Shown here: in pieces, positions 33,781 through 42,669 of the stretch
Layout: each line of letters begins with the position of its first letter
Numbering within the stretch: position 1 is the first letter of the stretch
Position numbers and translations under genes: made by a program
The notes under the pieces: model-generated
Databases searched by the model: none
Seen by the model: the letters and a program-made list of their open reading frames with translations, nothing else
What the model was told of the DNA's origin: nothing
Assembly (NCBI RefSeq): GCF_003752025.1
Contig: NZ_RJKR01000005.1
Location: 620,001-684,000 of the forward strand
Reading direction: 5' to 3'
Source: Curtobacterium sp. PhB115
GTDB taxonomy: Bacteria > Actinomycetota > Actinomycetes > Actinomycetales > Microbacteriaceae
DNA length: 64,000 nucleotides

Positions 33781-36189
33781 ATGCCCGCTCCCCGCTCGCC
33801 CGGCCCCGACGACTTCATCCGCGTCCGGGGTGCCCGCGAGAACAACCTCCGCGGCGTCGACGTCGACGTCCCCCGCAACCGCATCGTCGCGTTCACCGGC
33901 GTCTCCGGCTCCGGCAAGTCCTCGCTGGCCTTCGGCACGGTGTTCGCCGAGGCACAGCGTCGCTTCCTCGAATCCGTCGCCCCGTACGCCCGTCGGCTCA
34001 TCGCGCAGGGGTCCACCCCGCACGTCGACTCGATCACCGGGCTGCCGCCGGCCGTCGCGCTGCAGCAACGGCGCGGCGCACCGAGCAGCCGCTCCACCGT
34101 CGGCACCCTGACCACCCTGTCGAACTCGATGCGCATGCTCTTCTCGCGCGCGGGCACCTACCCCGCCGGTGCCGAACGGCTCGAGTCGGACTCGTTCTCG
34201 CCGAACACCGTCGCCGGCGCGTGCCCGCGGTGTCACGGCCTCGGCACGGCGCACGAGGTCACCGAGGGCTCCGCCGTGCACGACCCGTCGTTGAGCATCC
34301 GCGACGGTGCGATCACCGCGTGGCCCGGCGCCTGGCAGGGCAAGAACCTCCGTGACGTCACGGCGGTCCTCGGCTACGACATCGACCGGCCGTGGCGTGA
34401 GCTCCCGCAGCAGGACCGCGACTGGCTCCTGTTCACCGAGGAGCAGCCCGTCGTCCAGGTGCACCCGAAGCGGGACCGCGTGGCGAAGCCCTACAAGGGA
34501 CGGTTCTGGAGTGCGCGGCAGTTCGTGCTGCACACCCTCGCCGACTCCCAGAGCGAGACGCAGCGCACCAAGGTCCTGCGGTTCGTCGAGTCCGGCCCCT
34601 GCGGCCTCTGCCGCGGCACCGGACTGACTCGGGCCGCGCTCGCCGTCACCGTCGGTGGTCACTCGATCGCCGACCTGAACGGGCTCCCCCTGACCGCACT
34701 GGCCGACGTGCTCCGTCCGATCGCGTCCATCACGGACGCGTCGGCGGCGACGAGCCGGGCGTCGTCCGGTGAGCACACCGAGGTGGCCGTCGCGATCTCC
34801 CGCGACCTGCTCACCCGCGTCGAGGTCCTGGTCGGGCTCGGCCTCGGGTACCTGGCGCTCGACCGTGCCACGCCGACGCTCTCACCGGGCGAGACGCAGC
34901 GCCTGCGGATCGCGACGCAGCTGCGCTCCGGGCTGTTCGGTGTCGTCTACGTGCTCGACGAGCCGAGCGCCGGACTGCACCCGGCGGACACCGAGTCGCT
35001 GGTCGAGGTCCTCGACGACCTGCGAGCCGGTGGCAACAGCGTCTTCGTCGTCGAGCACGACATGGGCATCGTCCGGCAGGCGGACTGGATCGTCGACGTC
35101 GGCCCGGGGGCGGGCTCGGGCGGCGGCACCGTGCTCTACAGCGGTCCGGTCGACGGCCTGGCCGACGTCGAGTCGTCCGTCACCCGGCGGTTCCTGCAGC
35201 CGCGGACGGACGGCGGCGAGACGCGTGCGGTGCGCACCCCCGTCGGCACGCTCGAGCTCCGCGACGTCACCCTGCACAACCTGCGGGGGCTCGACGTCGA
35301 CCTGCCGCTCGGCGTCCTGACCGCGGTCACGGGCGTGAGCGGCTCCGGCAAGTCCTCGCTCGTCGGCGGTGTCCTGCCCGCGGTCGCGACGGAGCACGCC
35401 CTGGTCGACCGCGTCGTGCAGGTCGACCAGAAGCCGATCGGCCGGACCCCGCGGTCGAACCTCGCGACGTACACCGGACTCTTCGACGCGGTGCGCGCCG
35501 CCTTCGCCGCCACCGACGACGCACGGGCACGCGGCTGGACCGCCGGCCGGTTCTCCTTCAACGTCGCCGGCGGTCGGTGCGAGGTCTGCCAGGGCGAGGG
35601 CTCCGTGTCCGTCGAGCTCCTCTTCCTGCCGGGCAGCTGGGCGCCGTGCCCGGAGTGCCACGGCTCCCGGTACACGGCCGAGACGCTCGAGGTGCGGTGG
35701 GACGGCGCGTCGATCGCGGACGTCCTCGCGATGACCGTCGACGAGGCCGCCCCCTTCCTGGCGTCGCTGCCCGCGGCGTCCCGCGGGCTCGAGACCCTGC
35801 GCGAGGTCGGCCTCGGCTACCTCCGCCTCGGGCAGCCCGCCCCCGAGCTGTCCGGCGGCGAGGCGCAGCGCATCAAGCTCGCCACCGAGCTGCAGCGGGC
35901 ACGGACCGGGCACACGCTCTACCTGCTCGACGAGCCGACGACCGGTCTGCACCCTGCCGACGTGGAACTGCTGACCGCCCAGCTGTCGCGCCTGACCGAC
36001 GCCGGCAACACGGTCGTCGTCGTGGAGCACGCCATGGACGTCGTCGCGAGCGCCGACCACGTCATCGACATGGGCCCGTCGGGTGGCGACGACGGTGGCC
36101 GGGTCGTCGCGTCGGGCACGCCGCAGCAGGTCGCCGCCTCGACCACGAGCCGGACCGCGCCCTACCTGCGCGCGCAGCTGGGTCACTGA
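33781..36189 (+). CDS. UvrA2-type excinuclease ABC subunit A paralogue
   Basis: An 802-residue tandem ABC ATPase. Walker A motifs are GVSGSGKSS (residues 40-48) and VSGSGKSSLVGG. The signature motifs are LSPGETQRL and LSGGEAQRI, and the Walker B regions are VYVLDEPSAGLHP and LYLLDEPTTGLHP. Zinc fingers appear as CPRCHGLG/CGLCRGTG and CEVCQGEG/CPECHGS. It is about 150 residues shorter than true UvrA, as in class II (UvrA2/DrrC-like) proteins that lack the UvrB-binding domain. Such proteins are linked to tolerance of DNA-damaging compounds. The ATG at 33781 follows TACCAT by 7 nt, a leaderless start. Its 3' end is partly duplicated 191 bp downstream. Confidence 0.92.
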   Translation: MPAPRSPGPDDFIRVRGARENNLRGVDVDVPRNRIVAFTGVSGSGKSSLAFGTVFAEAQRRFLESVAPYARRLIAQGSTPHVDSITGLPPAVALQQRRGAPSSRSTVGTLTTLSNSMRMLFSRAGTYPAGAERLESDSFSPNTVAGACPRCHGLGTAHEVTEGSAVHDPSLSIRDGAITAWPGAWQGKNLRDVTAVLGYDIDRPWRELPQQDRDWLLFTEEQPVVQVHPKRDRVAKPYKGRFWSARQFVLHTLADSQSETQRTKVLRFVESGPCGLCRGTGLTRAALAVTVGGHSIADLNGLPLTALADVLRPIASITDASAATSRASSGEHTEVAVAISRDLLTRVEVLVGLGLGYLALDRATPTLSPGETQRLRIATQLRSGLFGVVYVLDEPSAGLHPADTESLVEVLDDLRAGGNSVFVVEHDMGIVRQADWIVDVGPGAGSGGGTVLYSGPVDGLADVESSVTRRFLQPRTDGGETRAVRTPVGTLELRDVTLHNLRGLDVDLPLGVLTAVTGVSGSGKSSLVGGVLPAVATEHALVDRVVQVDQKPIGRTPRSNLATYTGLFDAVRAAFAATDDARARGWTAGRFSFNVAGGRCEVCQGEGSVSVELLFLPGSWAPCPECHGSRYTAETLEVRWDGASIADVLAMTVDEAAPFLASLPAASRGLETLREVGLGYLRLGQPAPELSGGEAQRIKLATELQRARTGHTLYLLDEPTTGLHPADVELLTAQLSRLTDAGNTVVVVEHAMDVVASADHVIDMGPSGGDDGGRVVASGTPQQVAASTTSRTAPYLRAQLGH

Positions 36190-36231
36190 ACGCGCCGAAC
36201 GCCCGGTGCCGACGCCCGTGCGTGTGCATGT

Positions 36232-36271
36232 TCCGACGATCCACGCGTCGATCGACTCGTGTTCTGTCGCT
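36232..36271. repeat. Palindromic repeat family B, copy 2
   Basis: TCCGACGATCCACGCGTCGA... imperfect palindrome, identical to copy 3 except at its last bases. It is part of a 52-nt identity (36218-36269) with the unit beginning at 36289. Confidence 0.8.
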
Positions 36272-36302
36272 GCATGACCACGCATCCGGTGCGTGTGCAT
36301 GT

Positions 36303-36342
36303 TCCGACGATCCACGCGTCGATCGACTCGTGTTCTGTCGGA
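36303..36342. repeat. Palindromic repeat family B, copy 3
   Basis: A 40-nt palindrome from TCCGAC to GTCGGA whose arms pair around a GTCGATCGAC centre. It follows copy 2 with a 71-bp period. Confidence 0.8.
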
Positions 36343-36394
36343 TGATGCGCGCGGACAGACCCACGCAGCTGGGGCACTGAACGCGCCGACCACC

Positions 36395-36436
36395 GGCCTG
36401 GAGGCACGGTGCGGGCCCGCCCCGCGCCTCCAAGCC
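36395..36436. terminator. Family A hairpin between convergent genes
   Basis: GGCCTGGAGGCACGGTGCGG (36395-36414) faces an arm ending GCGCCTCCAAGCC (36424-36436). It lies between uvrA2 and the converging TIG-repeat protein and probably terminates both. Confidence 0.65.
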
Positions 36437-36511
36437 GACGGATGCGCACGTCCAGAGCACGCAGCAACGCCCGGCAGGATCGCTCCTGCCGGGCGCTGCT
36501 GACCGTGGGTG

Positions 36512-39500
36512 CTAGCTGCGGCGCATGCGGCGCGCCACCGTCACCCCGATCCCGGCGAACAGGAGCAGGAGCGCCATCGCGATCATCGGCGCGGCGTCCG
36601 CACCGGTGTAGGCGAGCGTCCCGGTGGGGGTCGACCCACCGTTGCTGCCGGCTCCGGTGGCGAGCACGACCGTGAAGGTCACCGGGTCGGACGCGGCGGA
36701 CTCGCCGTCCTCACCGGTCTGCGTCGCCGTGATCGTCACCGTGCCGGGCCCGAACGCCGCGATCGGCGTGCAGGTCCAGGTGCCGTTCGCGGCGACCACC
36801 GCGGTGCACACGACGACGGTGCCGACGTGGACGATGACCGTCGCGCCGGGCTCGCCGGTGCCGGAGATCGGCGGGTTGGGCGTCGTGACGGTGCCACCGT
36901 CCTCCGGCGAGGTGATCACCGGGGGCTCGGTCGTCGCGGCGGGGTCGTACGTGTAGGACAGCGGGTCGGACGTGCCGGCCGCCGTCGTCACCGTGACCTC
37001 GACGACACCCGCGGCGTGCGCCGGCGTCGTGAAGGTCAGCGTCGTGCCGTCCGCCGAGGTGCTGTCCGGCGTGATCGGGTCGGAACCGTCGACCGACACC
37101 GTCGAGTCGTCGGTGAACCCGGTGCCCGTGACCGTCACGACCGTGCCACCAGCAGCCGGACCGTGGTCGGGGTCGAGCGCCGTGAGCGTCGGGACCGCGG
37201 CCGGAGCTGCGACGTAGGTGTAGGTCAGGGGCTCGGAGGTACCGGCGCCGTTGGTCACCGTCACGGGGACGTCACCGGCGGCGTGCGCCGGCGTCGTGAA
37301 CGTCAGCGACGTGCCGTCGTCCGAGACGCTGTCCGGCGTGATCGGGTCGGAACCGTCGACCGACACCGTCGAGTCGTCGGTGAACCCGGTCCCGGTGACC
37401 GTGACGACCGTGCCACCCGCGACCGGACCGTTGTCGGGGTCCAGCGCCGTCAGCGTCGGCGCCCCAGCAGGAGCCGGGTTGTACGTGTACGTCAGCGGGT
37501 CGGAGACCCCGGAGTCGGTCGTGACCGTGACGTCGACGGCACCGGCGACGTGCGCCGGGGTCGTGAACGTCAGCGACGTGCCGTCGTCCGAGATGCTGTC
37601 GGGCGTGATCGGGTCGGAACCGTCGACGGACACCGTGGCGTCCTCGGTGAACCCGGTCCCCGTGACCGTGACGACCGTGCCGCCGCCGACCGGGCCGTTG
37701 TCCGGGTCCAGGGCGGTGAGCGTCGGGGCGACGGCCGCCGCCTCGACGTACTCGAAGAGCAGCGGGTCCGAGGTCCCGGCGTCGGTGGTGACCGTGACGT
37801 CGACGTCACCGGCGTCGTGGGCCGGGGTCGTGAACGTCAGCGACGTGCCGTCGTCCGAGATGCTGTCCGGCTCGATGGGGTCGGAACCGTCGACGGACAC
37901 CGTGGCGTCCTCGGCGAACCCGGTGCCGGTGACCGTCACGACCGTGCCGCCGGCGACGGGGCCGCTGTCGGGGTCGAGCGAGTCGATCGTCGGGGCAGCC
38001 GCGACGGGCGTGTAGGTGAAGCCGAGCGGGTCGGACGTGCCGGCGGGCGTGGTGACCGTGACGTCGACCTCACCGGCGGCGTGGGCCGGGGTGGTGAACG
38101 TCAGCGACGTGCCGTCGTCCGAGACGGAGTCGGGCTCGATCGGGTCGGACCCGTCGACGGACACCGTGGCGTCCTCGGTGAAGCCGGTCCCCGTGACGGT
38201 GACCGAGGTCCCGCCGGTCGTCGGACCGTTGTTGGGGTCGAGCGTCGTGAGCGTCGGGACCGCGAGCGGACCGGCGTTCGGGCCGACCGCGGCGGAGGCG
38301 AGGTTGACGACGGCGGCCGGGGTGGCCGCGTTCGGCAGGAGCCCGACGCGGAGGGCGCGCTGGGTGAAGACGCCGTCGCCGCTGGTCTCCTGCACGTTGC
38401 CCTGCAGCGAGACCACGTCGGTGAGGGCACCGGCGAGGGGCGTGACGACGGTGGCACCGAGGCCGCTGATGACGTCGTTGATCGGAGCGACGACCTGGGC
38501 GAGCACCGGGTTCACGATCGGCAGGACCTGCCCGACCGGGACGGGGACGCCGAGCAGCGTGACCGTGAGGCCCTGCAGCGACGTGGTGAGCTGCGTCACG
38601 ACGCCCTGCAGCGCGGCGGTGACCGCCGGCAGGAGCTGCGTCGTGAGCGCGTTCGTGATGTACGGCAGCAGCTCGGTGTTCGGAGCCAGGTCGTTCAGGT
38701 CGAGACCGGCGTTGGTGAGCACGGCGGCCACGTCGATCGTGATCGCACCGGTCTGCAGGTTCGCGGTGATCGACCCGTCGGCGCTCGTGACGTCGGTCGC
38801 GGAGTCGAGCACCGTGACCAGGTTGGGGATGCCCTCGACCTGGACCAGCGGACCGAGCACCGCGAGCAGGTTCTGCAGGTTGTCCACGGTCGGCTGGAGC
38901 GTGCCGAGCGTCGTGCGGAGTCCGGTGACCGTGGTGCCGAGCGCGGGGCTCGTCAGGCTCAGGTCGAGACCGGCGACACCGTAGTCACCGGTCTGCGCGC
39001 CGTCCGGCCCGGCTGCCTGGGCAGCGGTCGCCGAGACGGCACCGACCTCGAGCTGGGCGTTCGCGAGCGCACCCGCCAGGTCGGTGCCGATGAGGCCGGA
39101 CAGGTCGAGCGTCGCGTTCGCCTGCGGCACACCGTCCTGCCCGCCGACGCCGATGCCACCGGTGTTCGTGACCGCACCGGACGCGGCGACGGAGCTGCCG
39201 TCGGCGTTCGCGGCGGCGTACTGGTTGACGGCCCCGAGGGTGAGGATGCCGTTCTGGCCGAGGAGGTTGAGTCCCCCGCCGAGGTCGACGTTGACCGCGT
39301 TGAGGGCGGTGACGTCCAGCGGGTGGACGTCGGTGACCGCCGCGCCGCCGGTGTTGACCGCGTCCGCCGGGGTGACGGTGAGGATGTCGTCGAGGTTCAA
39401 CCCGAGCGCGGAGCCGCTGATGAAGCGCCCCTGCCCGGTGGACGCGGCCGGTGCGGCCATCGCGGGAGCGGCGGCGAGGATGCTGCCACCGGCGCCGAGG

Positions 39501-39604
39501 AGGGCCACGGTGACGACCGCGATGCCCTGTGTTCTGCCTGACCATCGGGTGGATGTGGGCGCCCCTGGGTCTTTCCGGGCGCGCTCGAGTACTCCAAGCC
39601 TCAT
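36512..39604 (-). CDS. LAYTG-anchored surface protein with choice-of-anchor G region and five IPT/TIG repeats
   Basis: A 1030-residue wall protein. The start is ATG 39604, with AGGAG 9 nt upstream. After a signal peptide (VALLGAGGSILAAAPAMA), residues about 55-500 match the choice-of-anchor G type (GRFISGSALGLNLDD onward). Five IPT/TIG immunoglobulin-like repeats of about 86 residues follow, each starting PTLTALDPDNGP or close variants. A bacterial Ig-like domain (GTVTTPNPPISGTGEPGATV) and the sorting signal LAYTG, a hydrophobic helix and RRMRRS complete it. The TIG repeats are nearly identical in DNA, so the locus may change repeat number. It is probably an adhesin or wall-surface protein. 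Confidence 0.9.
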   Translation of the reverse strand: MRLGVLERARKDPGAPTSTRWSGRTQGIAVVTVALLGAGGSILAAAPAMAAPAASTGQGRFISGSALGLNLDDILTVTPADAVNTGGAAVTDVHPLDVTALNAVNVDLGGGLNLLGQNGILTLGAVNQYAAANADGSSVAASGAVTNTGGIGVGGQDGVPQANATLDLSGLIGTDLAGALANAQLEVGAVSATAAQAAGPDGAQTGDYGVAGLDLSLTSPALGTTVTGLRTTLGTLQPTVDNLQNLLAVLGPLVQVEGIPNLVTVLDSATDVTSADGSITANLQTGAITIDVAAVLTNAGLDLNDLAPNTELLPYITNALTTQLLPAVTAALQGVVTQLTTSLQGLTVTLLGVPVPVGQVLPIVNPVLAQVVAPINDVISGLGATVVTPLAGALTDVVSLQGNVQETSGDGVFTQRALRVGLLPNAATPAAVVNLASAAVGPNAGPLAVPTLTTLDPNNGPTTGGTSVTVTGTGFTEDATVSVDGSDPIEPDSVSDDGTSLTFTTPAHAAGEVDVTVTTPAGTSDPLGFTYTPVAAAPTIDSLDPDSGPVAGGTVVTVTGTGFAEDATVSVDGSDPIEPDSISDDGTSLTFTTPAHDAGDVDVTVTTDAGTSDPLLFEYVEAAAVAPTLTALDPDNGPVGGGTVVTVTGTGFTEDATVSVDGSDPITPDSISDDGTSLTFTTPAHVAGAVDVTVTTDSGVSDPLTYTYNPAPAGAPTLTALDPDNGPVAGGTVVTVTGTGFTDDSTVSVDGSDPITPDSVSDDGTSLTFTTPAHAAGDVPVTVTNGAGTSEPLTYTYVAAPAAVPTLTALDPDHGPAAGGTVVTVTGTGFTDDSTVSVDGSDPITPDSTSADGTTLTFTTPAHAAGVVEVTVTTAAGTSDPLSYTYDPAATTEPPVITSPEDGGTVTTPNPPISGTGEPGATVIVHVGTVVVCTAVVAANGTWTCTPIAAFGPGTVTITATQTGEDGESAASDPVTFTVVLATGAGSNGGSTPTGTLAYTGADAAPMIAMALLLLFAGIGVTVARRMRRS

Positions 39605-39752
39605 GTGGCTTTGCTCCTGATCCTGGTGCTGGTTCGGCAGTTGGTGATGCTGCCTGCAGCTCGAGTGCTGTTCCGGTGAGCGTAACCCTGAAGGGGCACA
39701 CAAGACCAGCGCCCCCGAACGGGGGTGTGCGCCGTGCGGACGCCGGGATCGA

Positions 39753-41720
39753 TCAGATCTCGACGTCGCTGCCCATCGTCACGGTGCGGTGCGGCGGCAG
39801 TCCGAACCGGGCCGCGGGATCGGCGGCGTTGTGCGCGAGACCGACGAAGAGCTTCTTCCGCCAGGCGATCATGCCCCGGTTGCCGGGCATCGGTCGGAGT
39901 GCGCCGCGGGAGATGAAGTACGACGCGCGGAGCATCTCCTCCGGGTCGATGTCGAGGATCTCCGCCAGGCACGCGGCGTGCAGCGCCCTCGGCAGGTCCT
40001 GGTCGTCCGAGAAGCCGAACTTCACGGTGATGTGGTCGATGCCGTCGTCCTCGTAGCCGAGGTCGTCCCGGTGGAACGCCCGCGCGTGCGGCACGTGCGG
40101 CACGTTCGCGGTGAGGACGGACACGATGAGGACGGTCCGGTGCACCACGTGGTTGTGCTCGACGTTCGCGCGGAGCGCCAGCGGGGTGGTCTCCTTGTTC
40201 GGGTGCGGGAACACCGCGACCCCGGGGACCCGGGCGACGTGGTCGTGGTTGATCCGGTCGATGAACTCGGCCAGGGACCCCTCGCGCTCCTTGCGTTCCT
40301 CCTGCACGAGGGCACGGCCGCGGCGCCACGTCGTCATGAGCGTGATCACCGCGAGGGCGATGAGGAGCGGCACCCACCCGCCGTGGACGATCTTCGACAG
40401 GTTGCCGGCGAGGAAGGTCAGCTCGAGGCCACCGAACGCCACCGCCGCGACCACGAGCTTCCACGGCTTCCAGTTCCAGAGCGGGCGCACGACGAGCAGC
40501 AGCAGGAGGGTGTCGACGACGAGCGCGCCGGTGACGGACACCCCGTACGCGGTCGCCAGGTTCGCCGACGAGCGGAACGCCAGCATGATCGCGAGCACAC
40601 CGATGAAGAGCAGCAGGTTCACCGCCGGCAGGTAGATCTGCCCGCTCTCCTGCCGCGAGGTCTGCCGGATCGTCAGCGGCGGCAGCAGCCCGAGCTGCAC
40701 CGCCTGCCGGGTGAGCGAGAACGCCCCGGAGATGACGGCCTGGCTCGCGATCACCGTCGCGATCGTCGCGAGCACCACCACCGGGATGCGCAGCGCGTCC
40801 GGGAACAGCAGGAAGAACGGGTCCTTCGCGGCCGACGGGTCGCGCAGCACCAGCGACGCCTGCCCGAGGTAGTTCAGGACGAGCGCCGGGAACACGACGA
40901 AGAACCACGCGCGGAGGATCGGGGACCGCCCGAAGTGGCCCATGTCCGCGTACAGGGCCTCCGCGCCGGTGATCACCAGGACCACCGCGCCCATCGCGAC
41001 GAAGGTGATGTACGGGTGCGCGAACGTGAACGCGATCGCCCACGTCGGCGAGAGCCCCTGCAGGACGCCGGGGTGCGCGAGGATGTGCGGCACCCCCGCC
41101 GCGGCGATCACGACGAACCAGAGCAGCATCACCGGGCCGAACAGGTTGCCCACCTTGCCCGTGCCGAACCGCTGCGCCGCGAACAGCAGCACGAGGATCA
41201 CCGCGGCGATCGGGACGACCAGGTGCCCGACGGACGGTGCTGCGGTCCCGAGCCCCTCGACCGCGGACAGCACCGACACCGCCGGCGTGATCACCGAGTC
41301 GCCGTAGAACAGCGAGACGCCGACGATCCCGATGACGAGGAAGATCACCGCGCCGCCGCGTCGCTTCGCGTAGAGCCGGCGGGCCAGGGCGGCGAGCGCC
41401 ATCACCCCGCCCTCGCCGTCGTTGTCGGCCCGCATCAGCACGAGGACGTACTTGATCGAGACGATGATCGTGATGCTCCAGAACATCATCGAGATGACGC
41501 CGTAGACGTCCTCCTGGTTCGCCTTCACCAGGCCGTCGTCGATGGTGAACACCGTCCGGAGCGCGTACAACGGGCTGGTGCCGATGTCGCCGAACACGAC
41601 GCCGAGGGCCGCGAGGGCGAGGACGGCGACGCTCTTGCGTGGGCCGTGGCCGCCGTCGTCGGTGGTCTCGGCCGTGGGCTCCGTCGGGGTCTGGGAGCGG
41701 GTCTCGGTCACGCTCGGCAC
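39753..41720 (-). CDS. kup: Kup-type potassium uptake protein
   Basis: A 655-residue proton-coupled potassium importer of the KUP/HAK/KT family. The family signature GVVFGDIGTSPLYALRTVF is at about residues 41-59. About 12 helices and a soluble C-terminal domain from about residue 480 are present. The GTG at 41720 has GGAGACGGAA upstream; a GGCCGTC/GACGGCC hairpin lies just before that site. Length and layout are normal. Confidence 0.95.
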   Translation of the reverse strand: MPSVTETRSQTPTEPTAETTDDGGHGPRKSVAVLALAALGVVFGDIGTSPLYALRTVFTIDDGLVKANQEDVYGVISMMFWSITIIVSIKYVLVLMRADNDGEGGVMALAALARRLYAKRRGGAVIFLVIGIVGVSLFYGDSVITPAVSVLSAVEGLGTAAPSVGHLVVPIAAVILVLLFAAQRFGTGKVGNLFGPVMLLWFVVIAAAGVPHILAHPGVLQGLSPTWAIAFTFAHPYITFVAMGAVVLVITGAEALYADMGHFGRSPILRAWFFVVFPALVLNYLGQASLVLRDPSAAKDPFFLLFPDALRIPVVVLATIATVIASQAVISGAFSLTRQAVQLGLLPPLTIRQTSRQESGQIYLPAVNLLLFIGVLAIMLAFRSSANLATAYGVSVTGALVVDTLLLLLVVRPLWNWKPWKLVVAAVAFGGLELTFLAGNLSKIVHGGWVPLLIALAVITLMTTWRRGRALVQEERKEREGSLAEFIDRINHDHVARVPGVAVFPHPNKETTPLALRANVEHNHVVHRTVLIVSVLTANVPHVPHARAFHRDDLGYEDDGIDHITVKFGFSDDQDLPRALHAACLAEILDIDPEEMLRASYFISRGALRPMPGNRGMIAWRKKLFVGLAHNAADPAARFGLPPHRTVTMGSDVEI

Positions 41721-41835
41721 TTCCGTCTCCGGCCGTCCGGGCGACGGCCGCCGCTCATCATCGCACCGCTCGCGGGGTGCGCTCGCAGCTGGCGCACATG
41801 CGTGCGCTGTGCGGCTCTCGGCGTGCGCATCCGTC

Positions 41836-41878
41836 GGCCTGGAGGCGCGGGGCGGGCCCGCACCGTGCCTCCCGTCCG
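41836..41878. terminator. Family A hairpin
   Basis: GGCCTGGAGGCGCGG (from 41836) faces GCACCGTGCCTCCCGTCC (to 41878) with a GGGCCC centre. It lies downstream of the nucleosidase gene and upstream of kup, both on the minus strand, separating their transcripts. Confidence 0.6.
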
Positions 41879-41918
41879 GTGGTGGGTGCGGAAGACTGCC
41901 CGGCGTGCGTCGGGCAGG

Positions 41919-42629
41919 TCAGGGACGCAGTCCGAGCACCAGGTCGTGGACCACGCGTGCGGCGCGCGCCGCGGCGCCGTCCAGGTGCTCGCGGAACTCC
42001 GCACCGTCGGGTGCGCACAGGTCGCTGATGCACCGGACGGACACGAACGGCATGTCGTGCACGTGCGCGAACTGTGCGACGGCAGCGGATTCCATGTCGA
42101 CCGCGGCCACCTCGGGGAAGGCCACCCGGAGTGCACGGGCGCGGCCCTCGGTGACGAAGACCTCGCTCGAACCGATGGTCGCGGACCGCATGCGGTAGCC
42201 CGTGTCGGCGGCCGTCGCGAGCGCGACCAGCCGGGGGTCGGGCGCGTACCCGGTGGGCATCCCGGGCACCTGGCCGAGGGCGTAGCCGAACGCGGTGGCG
42301 TCCGCGTTGAGGTTGACGTACCGGTCACCGACGACGACGTCCCCGATGTCGATGCCGTGCATGAGCCCGCCGGCGGTCCCGACGCTGATCACGGGGATGC
42401 CCGGTCCGAAGTCGTGGAAGCCGTGCGCGACGGCGGCCGTCGCGTTCGTGAACCCGATGCCGCTGCGGCGGACCGCGACGACGGCACCGCCGATGTCGAA
42501 CAGCTGGTGCGGGTCGTGGCCACCGACCGGGCCGTCGAGGATCGGCACACCGCCGAAGAGGTCGGCGATGGCCGACACCTCTTCGCTCATGGCCGCGATG
42601 ATGATCGCGACGGGGGCTTGGTGCTGCAC
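41919..42629 (-). CDS. mtnN: 5'-methylthioadenosine/S-adenosylhomocysteine nucleosidase
   Basis: A 236-residue purine nucleosidase that removes adenine from methylthioadenosine and S-adenosylhomocysteine, in methionine salvage and methylation recycling. Visible motifs are AAMSEEV with the catalytic Glu, VSVGTAGGL, VAVDMESAAVAQ and the catalytic Asp in VRCISDLC. The length fits the family. It is transcribed downstream of a serine hydrolase gene with a 40-nt gap. Confidence 0.92.
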   Translation of the reverse strand: MQHQAPVAIIIAAMSEEVSAIADLFGGVPILDGPVGGHDPHQLFDIGGAVVAVRRSGIGFTNATAAVAHGFHDFGPGIPVISVGTAGGLMHGIDIGDVVVGDRYVNLNADATAFGYALGQVPGMPTGYAPDPRLVALATAADTGYRMRSATIGSSEVFVTEGRARALRVAFPEVAAVDMESAAVAQFAHVHDMPFVSVRCISDLCAPDGAEFREHLDGAAARAARVVHDLVLGLRP

Positions 42630-42669
42630 TGATCGATCCTCGCACGGCAGGAGGGGCAGCGACCGCCAG

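Larger units (their letters stand above)
36174..36389. repeat. Duplicated 3' end of uvrA2 bracketing palindromic repeats
   Basis: A 25-nt sequence (GCAGCTGGGKCACTGAACGC...) spanning the uvrA2 stop occurs at 36174-36198 and again, with one mismatch, at 36365-36389. Between the copies lie two tandem units of about 71 bp carrying family B palindromes. The 322-nt gap 36190-36511 thus holds repeats and one hairpin, with no gene. Confidence 0.85.

Noticed and set aside
36174-36389. An insertion sequence with target-site duplication
   Set aside because: The 25-nt direct repeats are too long for usual target duplications, and the 166 nt between them encode no transposase.
36509-39541. A 1010-codon open frame on the plus strand
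   Set aside because: It is the antisense shadow of the TIG-repeat wall protein. Its translation is Arg/Gly/Asp-rich without any domain, while the minus strand encodes signal peptide, TIG repeats and LAYTG.
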